NCBI GenBank assembly: GCA_002422505.1
Contig: DIVX01000073.1
Span: 1-20,183, forward strand
Length of the DNA: 20,183 nucleotides
From: Desulfovibrio sp. UBA6121
GTDB lineage: Bacteria; Desulfobacterota; Desulfovibrionia; Desulfovibrionales; Desulfovibrionaceae
Reading direction: 5' to 3'
The notes beneath the pieces are model-generated. The model was not told the DNA's origin, did no database searches, and worked only from the letters and a program-made list of their open reading frames with translations. This document shows, one piece after another, positions 14,097 through 20,183 of the stretch. The position numbers and the translations under genes were made by a program. The first letter of the stretch is position 1. Each line of letters starts with the position of its first letter.

Positions 14097-14942
14097 ATGC
14101 CCTCCCCATTTCTCTCATTCCGGCGCGATGCCGAAAACCCCCGAAGGGGGCGCATTGCAGAGCGCACCCTGAACCTCGGCGACTCCGCCGAAATCCGGCG
14201 CTACGCTTATGATTCGGCAGGACGCCTCGCTCGCGTCACCGACGGCGCGGTGTCGTATCTTCTCGTCACGGACCAACTCGGCACGCCGCTGGCCCTTGTC
14301 ACAACAGATGGCCATGTTGTACAGACAATGCAATACGACAGCTTCGGAAACCTGTTGCAGATTCGGGGCGATGTGGTGCGCCTGCCCCTCGGCTTCGCGG
14401 GAGGGCTTTTTGACGCCGACACCGGCCTGACGCGCTTCGTGTGGAGAGACTACGACGCTGACACCGGCCGCTTCACCGCGCTTGACCCGCTGGGGAAGAA
14501 AGGCGGCGACAGCGACTGGTACGGCTACTGCGTGGACGATCCGGTGAACCGGGTGGACGTGTGGGGGCTGTTTGTTTTCAAGGAACGACCGCTGGACAGT
14601 CCCATTGGCTCTGTGCCTGAGATCACCAATCCGTGGCTCGACAAGCACAACCTGGAACTCAAACACGTTCAGGGTTGGTTTGAGGACGGGACTGGCGACA
14701 ATATCGGGAAGTTTCCCGATGGCGTCCGCTCAGAGAAAATGCACACGGAAGGCGACTACAGCCCCAGAAGCGAAAGTTTTCCAGATGACATCGCGCGTGA
14801 AGCATTGCGGCGTTGGCCGCCGAAGAGCGATTCGCCATACTCCTGTACCAGCGACAACTGCCAGGATTGGGAAACGCAAATGCGGCAGCGCATGTACGAG
14901 ATAGGGCGTGAACAACGTGGTTCATCGCTTGATCCCAGATAG
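14097..14942 (+). CDS. Orphan Rhs tip protein: truncated Rhs core end plus variable C-terminal toxin-like domain
   Basis: The product has 281 residues. Residues about 35-158 are the end of an Rhs core: YAYDSAGRLARVTDG, VTDQLGTPLALVTTDGHVV, YDSFGNLL, LGFAGGLFDADTGLTRFVWR, DYDADTGRFTALDPLG, then DDPVNRVDVWGL. The long upstream Rhs shell and delivery region are absent. Residues about 159-281 form a different, AT-richer tip, as in polymorphic toxins. It contains KHVQGWFEDG with H190, NIGKFPDGV, and SDNCQDW with C255. The order His then NC-x-x-W resembles circularly permuted papain-like enzymes (LRAT/NlpC type), so a cysteine hydrolase is a reasonable guess. The ATG at 14097 has AAGGAG five bases upstream, so the fragment may be translated as it stands; it may instead be a silent cassette. 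A candidate immunity gene follows after 25 bases. Confidence 0.8.
   Translation: MPSPFLSFRRDAENPRRGRIAERTLNLGDSAEIRRYAYDSAGRLARVTDGAVSYLLVTDQLGTPLALVTTDGHVVQTMQYDSFGNLLQIRGDVVRLPLGFAGGLFDADTGLTRFVWRDYDADTGRFTALDPLGKKGGDSDWYGYCVDDPVNRVDVWGLFVFKERPLDSPIGSVPEITNPWLDKHNLELKHVQGWFEDGTGDNIGKFPDGVRSEKMHTEGDYSPRSESFPDDIAREALRRWPPKSDSPYSCTSDNCQDWETQMRQRMYEIGREQRGSSLDPR
14472..14566 (+). repeat. Rhs core-end direct repeat, copy A (intact)
   Basis: This segment encodes FTALDPLGKKGGDSDWYGY and DDPVNRVDVWG. It is closely repeated at 15521-15615, with long identical stretches such as GGCGGCGACAGCGACTGG and GATCCGGTGAACCGGGTGGA. The two copies bracket the toxin tip and its candidate immunity gene. Confidence 0.85.
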
Positions 14943-14967
14943 CGGCCAAGTCGGCGAAGGTGGTGAC

Positions 14968-15504
14968 ATGAAAGAGCGAAATGGCAACACGAGAAGACGT
15001 ATGCTCATTGCTCTTGTCGTGTTCATGGCGGCCATAGTCCTGGCCTGGCAGGCCAACGTGCATCCCCCCACGTCCGCACTCCTGAACAGGGTCCTCCGAA
15101 GTGACATTTACGACACGGTTTCAAGCGGCCAGGAGATTGCGCTTTGGGAGAAAGGTGCCACGATCCGCGAGCCGTTCACAGTGCCATTCGCCAACGAATT
15201 CGAGCTGGCCATCCGATACCAAGGTAAATATCCACCGTTGTTCTTCCGTCCCAAGTGCGTGCTCGACATAGAATACTACCAGGGCGACAGGCTGGTGCTC
15301 CGCAAGCGGTACGAAAACAACCTGCCGGAATCAGTGCATCATTATGGAGAGTGCCAAGGAAACACGCTTGACGTCGTCTTGCTGCCCCAGCACATGGGCA
15401 CACGAGCCCATTCAGTAGTCGTCCGAGTTGTAGAGCCAGATGAACGGATGGCAGCATATAAGGGACATATGAAGCTCGTGGTCCGGGGCAGCCCGCACTG
15501 GTGA
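14968..15504 (+). CDS. Candidate immunity protein, membrane-anchored or exported
   Basis: The 178-residue protein starts KERNGNTRRR, then one hydrophobic segment at about 12-28 (MLIALVVFMAAIVLAW). This is a signal anchor or signal peptide that would place the remainder in the periplasm. The rest looks mainly beta-stranded (FTVPFANEFELAIRYQG, CVLDIEYYQGDRLVLRKRY, HSVVVRVVEPDE). Two cysteines are present, which could form a disulfide. The ATG at 14968 follows AAGGTGGTGAC; an upstream in-frame ATG at 14908 would overlap the Rhs gene and lacks a good ribosome site. Its place directly after a toxin tip and its AT-richer composition suggest an immunity role. A periplasmic immunity protein would imply a toxin acting in the envelope. 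I do not firmly recognise the family; a DUF5625-like sandwich is a weak possibility. Confidence 0.7.
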   Translation: MKERNGNTRRRMLIALVVFMAAIVLAWQANVHPPTSALLNRVLRSDIYDTVSSGQEIALWEKGATIREPFTVPFANEFELAIRYQGKYPPLFFRPKCVLDIEYYQGDRLVLRKRYENNLPESVHHYGECQGNTLDVVLLPQHMGTRAHSVVVRVVEPDERMAAYKGHMKLVVRGSPHW

Positions 15505-15520
15505 TTCCCTCTCATGAGGT

Positions 15521-15620
15521 TTCACCGCGCTCGACCCCATGGGCGCAAAGGGCGGCGACAGCGACTGGTACGGCGCCTCGCGTCGATGATCCGGTGAACC
15601 GGGTGGATGCGTGGAAGGGT
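15521..15620 (+). pseudogene. Decayed second copy of the Rhs core end (copy B)
   Basis: The first 18 codons read FTALDPMGAKGGDSDWYG, matching copy A. One extra base relative to copy A then shifts the frame to a TGA at 15587-15589, after which DDPVNRVDAW is recoverable in the other frame. The segment begins 16 bases after the immunity gene stop and fades out near 15620, with no tip behind it. It looks like the scar of an older Rhs end displaced by insertion of the present tip and immunity genes. Confidence 0.8.
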
Positions 15621-15633
15621 GAGGGAGAAAAAT

Positions 15634-15664
15634 CGGGGCGGGGAGTGTGCAACTCCCCGCCCCG
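15634..15664 (-). terminator. Strong hairpin with a T-run on the minus strand
   Basis: A perfect 13-pair stem (15634-15646 with 15652-15664, loop GTGCA) is followed on the minus strand by ATTTTTCTCCC. This is the form of an intrinsic terminator for leftward transcription. No minus-strand gene is visible to its right. On the plus strand it lacks a T-run. Confidence 0.55.
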
Positions 15665-15717
15665 CTGGCGTTATTGGGCCCGCTTGGCCGGGTGTTACAT
15701 TAATTCTCTTGACCGGG

Positions 15718-15737
15718 GTCAAGGGGCAGCGCCCCTT
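15718..15737. repeat. CAAGGGGC-family hairpin, opposite orientation
   Basis: CAAGGGGC-AGC-GCCCCTTG is the same stem as at 13691-13709 with the loop reversed, so the element is inverted. The two copies bracket the hairpin cluster and the Rhs cassette. The remaining sequence from 15738 to 15858 shows no gene. Confidence 0.6.
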
Positions 15738-15858
15738 GGTTCCTCTTGCCCCCTGCGGCGTCCCTTCCCCCTTTCCCTGCGGTCGATTTTGCTCTAGAAA
15801 GGCGGTCAGGCGGTCTTGCCTCCGCCTCCTACACTCACGCTCAAGGGACGGTACCCCC

Positions 15859-17034
15859 ATGCGCATTTCGGACAGACTCAAAAAACTCAAGCCCTCGGCC
15901 ACGCTGGCCGTAAACGCCAAGGCCCAGGAGCTCAAGGCTCAGGGACGCGAAGTGGTCAGCCTCGCGGTGGGCGAGCCGGACTTCGGCACGCCGGAACACG
16001 TGCGCGAGGCCGCAAAGCGGGCCATCGACGAAGGCTTTACCCGCTATACCCCGGTGCCGGGCATTCCAGACCTGCGGAGCGCCATTGCCGGGTATTACGG
16101 CCAGTTCTACGGCGTAAGCGCCAAGGCGGAAAACGCAATCGCCACAAGCGGCGGCAAGCAGGCGCTGTACAACCTGCTCATGGCGCTGTTGAACCCCGGC
16201 GACGAGGTGCTGATTCCCGCGCCGTATTGGGTGAGCTATCCGCCCATGGTGGAACTGGCAGAAGGCGTGCCGGTCATTGTGCCCACGGACCCGGAGAACG
16301 GGTTTCTGGTAAGCGTGCGCGATCTGGAGGCCGTGTGCACCCCGCGCACCTCGGTGCTCATAATGAACTCGCCCAGCAACCCCACGGGCGGGCACTACGC
16401 CCAGGAGGCGCTGGACGAGATAGCCCGCTGGGCCAAGGCGCGCGGCATCTTCATCATTTCCGACGAAGTATACGACCGCCTGGTGTACGAGCCCGCCAAG
16501 CCGAGCACGCTCTCGAATTTCTGGCAGCGGCACCCGGAAAACGTGGCCATTGTGGGCGCGCTTTCCAAGAGCTTCTGCATGACAGGCTGGCGCGTGGGCT
16601 GGACCCTGGCCCATGCCGACCTGGTGAAGGCCTGCGGCAAGATCCAGGGCCAGAGCACCTCGAACATCAACAGCGTGACGCAGAAGGCGGCCATAGCCGC
16701 GCTGACCGGCCCGTGGTCGCTGGTGGACGAGATGAAGGCGGCCTTTGTGCGCAGGCGCGACCTGGCCCTTGGGGTCATCCGCTCCTGGCCGGGCGTTACC
16801 TGCCCCAAGCCAGACGGCGCGTTCTACCTGTTCCCGGTGGTGGAAAAGTACTACACCCCGGAAATGCCGGATTCCGCAGCGTTGTGCACGCGCCTGCTGG
16901 AGGAGGCGGGCGTGGCGCTGGTGCCGGGCTCGGCCTTTGGCGATGACCGCTGCGTGCGTTTCTCGTACGCCGTGGCCGACGAGGTGCTGATGACCGCCCT
17001 GGCGCGCGTGGGCAAGGTGCTGCTGGGCAAATAG
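15859..17034 (+). CDS. Class I PLP-dependent aminotransferase (aspartate/prephenate aminotransferase-like)
   Basis: The 391-residue protein is of the Thermus-type (I-beta) aspartate aminotransferase group. Some members also transaminate prephenate in tyrosine and phenylalanine synthesis. Features include LAVGEPDFGTPEHV (35-48), RYTPVPGIPDLR (62-73), SGGKQALYN, SPSNPTGG (171-178), SDEVYD (201-206), and the PLP lysine K237 in GALSKSFCMTGWRVGW. GAFYLFPV and RFSYAVA near the end complete the set. The ATG at 15859 follows AAGGGACGG, about eight bases away. It is 91 bases upstream of pgi on the same strand. The exact substrate is not resolved by sequence. Confidence 0.93.
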   Translation: MRISDRLKKLKPSATLAVNAKAQELKAQGREVVSLAVGEPDFGTPEHVREAAKRAIDEGFTRYTPVPGIPDLRSAIAGYYGQFYGVSAKAENAIATSGGKQALYNLLMALLNPGDEVLIPAPYWVSYPPMVELAEGVPVIVPTDPENGFLVSVRDLEAVCTPRTSVLIMNSPSNPTGGHYAQEALDEIARWAKARGIFIISDEVYDRLVYEPAKPSTLSNFWQRHPENVAIVGALSKSFCMTGWRVGWTLAHADLVKACGKIQGQSTSNINSVTQKAAIAALTGPWSLVDEMKAAFVRRRDLALGVIRSWPGVTCPKPDGAFYLFPVVEKYYTPEMPDSAALCTRLLEEAGVALVPGSAFGDDRCVRFSYAVADEVLMTALARVGKVLLGK

Positions 17035-17125
17035 GCCCGCAGAAACACCCGGCACAGGCGAGGCATAGAGGCAAAGGCGAACCGCCGCCGCGCGCAAACA
17101 ACCCAAACCCGAAGGGGGAAGCACC

Positions 17126-18505
17126 ATGACCGCAGGTTCCACGCATCAGGACGTACTGGACTGGACCAACGCCTGCTGGGACAAGCTTTCCACGGCGGAC
17201 GCCCTGCGCGCCCGCGCGGGCGTACTGGCCGGAAAACTCTCGGCCGAGGTTGCGGGCGGCAGGCTGCCTTTTTTGGCCACGCCCTTCATGGCTGCGCTGG
17301 AAAAAGAGCTGGCCGAGCTTGAGGCCGGGTACCTCAAGGGCTTTACGCACATGCTGCTCTTGGGCATTGGCGGTTCGGCCCTGGGCGCGCGGGCGCTGCA
17401 AAAGGCCTTCGCCCCCGGGCAAGACCTGCCCGGCCACCAGGGCAAAAGCCTGTGGATTCTGGACAACGTGGACGCCGCCAGCCTGGAGGCGCACCTTTCG
17501 CGCCTGAGCGCCAAAGACACGCTGGTCTACGTGGTCAGCAAGTCCGGCGACACCATCGAGACCATCGGCCAGTACTTTCTGGTGAAGGACTGGCTGAAAA
17601 GCCAGCTGCCCAGCGCCTGGAAGGACCACCTGCTGCTGAACACCGACGAGCAAAAGGGCTACCTGCGCCAGGAGGCCGCCCAGTTCGGCATCCGCACCCT
17701 GCCCGTGCCCGACAACCTGGGCGGGCGGTACTCGGCAATCAGCGCGGTGGGCCTGGTGCCTGCGGCATTTTTGGGCCTGGACTGGCGCGGGCTGGTGCGC
17801 GGCTTTCAGGCCGTGGCAGCCCCCCTGGCCGAGCCCGCGCTTTCCGGCCAAGGGCTCAGCGCCCAAGCCCTGGCCGCGCATCCGTCCTTTCAGCTTGCGG
17901 TTTGGGGCAAGGCCCTCATGGACGCGGGCTACTGCGAGCTCATCACCTTCTTCTACATTCCGGCCTGGGCCTGCTTCGCCGACTGGTTCGCGCAGCTCTG
18001 GGCCGAGAGCCTGGGCAAGAGCGGGCTGGGCAGCCAGCCCCTTCCGGCCGTGGGCGTAACCGATCAGCACAGCGTGAACCAGATGTTTCTGGACGGCCCG
18101 CGCAACAAGGCCTGCCTGTTCGTGGAGCGGGCTGGCGGCCCCAAGGGCCTGCCCTTCCCGGCGGACATGCCGGAGATCTTCGACTACCTGCAGGGCAAGT
18201 GCTTTGGCGAACTGCTGCCCGCAGAGGCCCTGGGCACGCGCATGGCCCTGTGCGCAAGCGGCGTGCCGCTTTTGGCCCTGCGCCTGGGGGCGGACGACAC
18301 CGCCGCCGCAGGCAAGATGATGGCGCTGCTTGGCGCGGCCACGCTGCTTACCGGCTGGCTGATGGGCATAAACCCCGTGGACCAGCCCGCCGTGGAGCTG
18401 GGCAAGCGGCTGGCCAAGGCCCGCCTGGGCGCGGGCGGCCTGGAGAAAGAAAAGGCCGAACTGCGCGCCTTCACCACCGCAAACCGCGACGAGCGGAGGT
18501 TCTAG
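17126..18505 (+). CDS. pgi: Glucose-6-phosphate isomerase
   Basis: Pgi interconverts glucose 6-phosphate and fructose 6-phosphate. The product has 459 residues, the short bacterial type. The first sugar-isomerase domain carries LGIGGSALGARAL (79-91) and VVSKSGDTIET (137-147). DNLGGRYS (196-203), AESLGK with the catalytic glutamate E294, and GVTDQHSVNQ with H315 follow. The final catalytic lysine is K427 in NPVDQPAVELGK. The ATG at 17126 is preceded by AAGGGGGAAGCACC. Only three bases separate its stop from the histidine kinase start, so the two are likely co-transcribed and translationally linked. Confidence 0.97.
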   Translation: MTAGSTHQDVLDWTNACWDKLSTADALRARAGVLAGKLSAEVAGGRLPFLATPFMAALEKELAELEAGYLKGFTHMLLLGIGGSALGARALQKAFAPGQDLPGHQGKSLWILDNVDAASLEAHLSRLSAKDTLVYVVSKSGDTIETIGQYFLVKDWLKSQLPSAWKDHLLLNTDEQKGYLRQEAAQFGIRTLPVPDNLGGRYSAISAVGLVPAAFLGLDWRGLVRGFQAVAAPLAEPALSGQGLSAQALAAHPSFQLAVWGKALMDAGYCELITFFYIPAWACFADWFAQLWAESLGKSGLGSQPLPAVGVTDQHSVNQMFLDGPRNKACLFVERAGGPKGLPFPADMPEIFDYLQGKCFGELLPAEALGTRMALCASGVPLLALRLGADDTAAAGKMMALLGAATLLTGWLMGINPVDQPAVELGKRLAKARLGAGGLEKEKAELRAFTTANRDERRF

Positions 18506-18508
18506 ACC

Positions 18509-19999
18509 TTGGGCCTCTACAAAAACCTGCTTGGGGCGCACAAGCCGCTGCAGTTCGTTAAGGTTCTCACCTGGACCTTCCTCATCCTCATCCTGGGCAC
18601 CAACTTGATGCTCTCGGTGTTCCTTTCCAAGCACGCCGAGCGCGTGCTGCTGGAGAAGCAGAAGGAGTTCGGGCTGCTGCTTGCGGAGAATCTCTCGCAC
18701 CAGATCTTCACCCGCTTCACCCTGCCCACCATCATCGGCTTTGGGCAAATAAGCCTGCGCAGCCCGGAGCAGTTCACCCGCCTCGATCAGGTGGTGCGCA
18801 CCACCATCCACAGCTTCCACGTGCAGGAGGTGCGCATTTACGACCCTGACCTACGCGTGACCTACTGCACCGACCCCAACCTAGTGCTGCGCACCGGCCT
18901 GGCCGGAGAGGGCGTGAAGCGCGCCCTGAACCACGAGGAAGCAAGCTTCGAACTGTTCAGCAAGGAGTCCGACTTCGCGGCCCTGTTCCGCCTGGAAATG
19001 CGGCCCGGAACCGTGGTCATGCGCGGGTTCACCCCCTTACGCATGGAGCGCAACTTCGGCCCCGGCGCCAAAAATCCCATCATGGGCATTCTGGAGTTCA
19101 GCCAGGACATCACCGACGACTACATGGCCGTGGTGAACTTCGAGCGCCTGGTCTACTCCTCCTCGCTCATCACCAGCATGGTGCTGTTCTGGCTGCTCAT
19201 CGGCATTCTGCGCCGGGTGGACAAAATCAGCGCGGAGCGCCAGGCCGAGAAGGAAAAGCTCATGGCCGAGCTGCACCAGCAGGAGAAGCTGGCGGGCATG
19301 GGGCGCATGGTTTCCGGCGTGGCCCACGAGATACGCAACCCCCTGGGCATCATCCAAAGCAGCGCGGAGCTGGTGCTCAAGAAGGCCAAGGCCGACAACC
19401 ACCCGCATACGCGCATCATTGAGGCCATTTACGACGAGTCGCGCAGGCTCTCGCGCACGGTGAACGACTTTCTGGACTATGCGCGGCCCCGGCAGCCCCG
19501 CAAGGACGAAGTGGACCTGTGCCGCATTCTGGAGCAGGCCTGCGTGTTTCTGGAGCGCGAGTGCGAGGACCACGGCATCCGCATGACGCGCGCCTGCCCG
19601 GAGGGCACGGTGGTCTTGGGCGACCGCGACCTGCTGTACCGCGCGGTGTACAACGTGCTGGGCAACGCCATGCAGGCCATGCCCCAGGGCGGCACCATTC
19701 ACGTGGAGGTAACGCCCCCGGCCCCGGCGGAGGGCGGCGAGGGCCCGCCCCTGCTCACCCTCGACGTGCGCGACTCTGGCCCGGGCTTTGACGAAAAGAA
19801 CCTGGACAAGCTGAAGGACCCCTTCTTCAGCACCAAGGACACGGGCACGGGCCTGGGGCTGGCCATCGTTACCAGCATTGTGGAAAGCCACGGCGGGGCC
19901 GTGACCCTGACCAACCACCCGGAGGGCGGCGCGGTGGTGCGGCTCAGCCTGCCTGCGCCGGAAAAAACCGCCGCCATAGAGCCCAAGCAAACCGCCTAA
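18509..19999 (+). CDS. Membrane sensor histidine kinase
   Basis: The 496-residue protein starts with TTG at 18509, supported by GGAGG at 18495-18499. Membrane span 1 (about 18-39) and span 2 (about 217-235) enclose a periplasmic sensor region of about 175 residues. A helical linker leads to the HisKA motif VSGVAHEIRNPLG, with the phosphorylated histidine at H273. The ATPase domain has the N box YNVLGNAMQAM and the G boxes DSGPGFDEKNLDKLKDPFFS and TGTGLGLAIV. It lies three bases after pgi, and a response regulator follows after 18 bases, forming a standard pair. The architecture resembles NtrB/AtoS-like kinases that partner sigma-54 response regulators. The signal is unknown. Confidence 0.95.
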   Translation: MGLYKNLLGAHKPLQFVKVLTWTFLILILGTNLMLSVFLSKHAERVLLEKQKEFGLLLAENLSHQIFTRFTLPTIIGFGQISLRSPEQFTRLDQVVRTTIHSFHVQEVRIYDPDLRVTYCTDPNLVLRTGLAGEGVKRALNHEEASFELFSKESDFAALFRLEMRPGTVVMRGFTPLRMERNFGPGAKNPIMGILEFSQDITDDYMAVVNFERLVYSSSLITSMVLFWLLIGILRRVDKISAERQAEKEKLMAELHQQEKLAGMGRMVSGVAHEIRNPLGIIQSSAELVLKKAKADNHPHTRIIEAIYDESRRLSRTVNDFLDYARPRQPRKDEVDLCRILEQACVFLERECEDHGIRMTRACPEGTVVLGDRDLLYRAVYNVLGNAMQAMPQGGTIHVEVTPPAPAEGGEGPPLLTLDVRDSGPGFDEKNLDKLKDPFFSTKDTGTGLGLAIVTSIVESHGGAVTLTNHPEGGAVVRLSLPAPEKTAAIEPKQTA

Positions 20000-20017
20000 G
20001 CCCCATCGGAGCACAGC

Positions 20018-20183
20018 ATGTCTGGCAATATTCTCATACTGGACGACGAGCAGAACTACCTCCTCGTCCTCGACGCCATCCTTACCGACGCGGGCTACAA
20101 GGCCACGCCCCTGTCCGACCCGGAGATGGGCCTGGCCTTTCTGGAAGAGTCCGAGGTGGACGTGGTCATCACCGACATGAAGA
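20018..20183 (+). CDS. Response regulator, receiver domain start (cut by window edge)
   Basis: Fifty-five residues of a CheY-like receiver are visible: MSGNILILDDEQNYLLVLDA with the acidic pocket (DD at 9-10). VDVVITDMK follows, containing the phospho-acceptor aspartate just before the window ends. The ATG at 20018 has CGGAG about eight bases upstream. It lies 18 bases after the kinase gene and is its partner. The sequence style fits NtrC/AtoC-type sigma-54 response regulators, but the output domain is outside the window. Confidence 0.92.
   Translation, partial: MSGNILILDDEQNYLLVLDAILTDAGYKATPLSDPEMGLAFLEESEVDVVITDMK

Noticed and set aside
16796..18820. Long minus-strand open frame opposite pgi and the second aminotransferase
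   Set aside because: It is antisense to three well-supported genes, has low-complexity composition and no recognisable motif.

Overview
The window is about 20 kb of GC-rich bacterial chromosome. LpxK (lipid A synthesis) marks a Gram-negative cell. A sigma-54 enhancer-binding regulator divergent from a glycine-rich DUF5320-type gene, an NADH persulfide reductase fused to rhodanese, a DUF4239 membrane protein and a recurrent CAAGGGGC-GCT-GCCCCTTG extragenic hairpin together suggest a sulfate reducer of the Desulfovibrio group. That taxonomic placement is inference; no rRNA or taxonomic marker is present. Most of the window is housekeeping DNA, interrupted by two visibly AT-richer accessory islands at about 3150-4412 and 14570-15620. 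|| Layout. 1-512 (-): start of a PAS/sigma-54 activator. 513-727: shared control region with two matching 20-bp dyads and a -24/-12 promoter driving the DUF5320-like gene (728-1033), which ends at a likely terminator. 1350-3056: persulfide/CoA-disulfide reductase with C-terminal rhodanese. 3394-4412: Abi_2 (AbiD/F-type, HEPN) abortive-infection gene broken by a frameshift and an in-frame TGA. 4485-5684 (-): class I aminotransferase. 5856-6209 (-): small exported protein. 6316-7092 (-): DUF4239 membrane protein. 7329-8039: Bax-inhibitor-1 family protein. 8100-9200: lpxK. 9316-11814: rnr. 11841-12764: AraC-type regulator. 12818-13654: SAM methyltransferase. 13655-14096: a dense run of hairpins, including stems of 23 and 21 bp. 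14097-14942: orphan Rhs 'tip' (core end plus toxin-like C-terminus). 14968-15504: candidate immunity protein. 15521-15620: decayed second copy of the Rhs core end. 15859-17034: second class I aminotransferase. 17126-18505: pgi. 18509-19999 and 20018-20183+: histidine kinase and its response regulator, cut by the window edge. || The most interesting parts are: (1) the orphan Rhs toxin/immunity cassette flanked by duplicated core ends, with a C-terminal His...NCQDW pattern that suggests a permuted papain-like (LRAT/NlpC-type) fold; (2) the divergent sigma-54 control region, where activator gene, operators and promoter can all be read; (3) the hairpin cluster ahead of the Rhs cassette; (4) the doubly broken Abi gene. 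All calls come from reading the sequence; no database search was possible.
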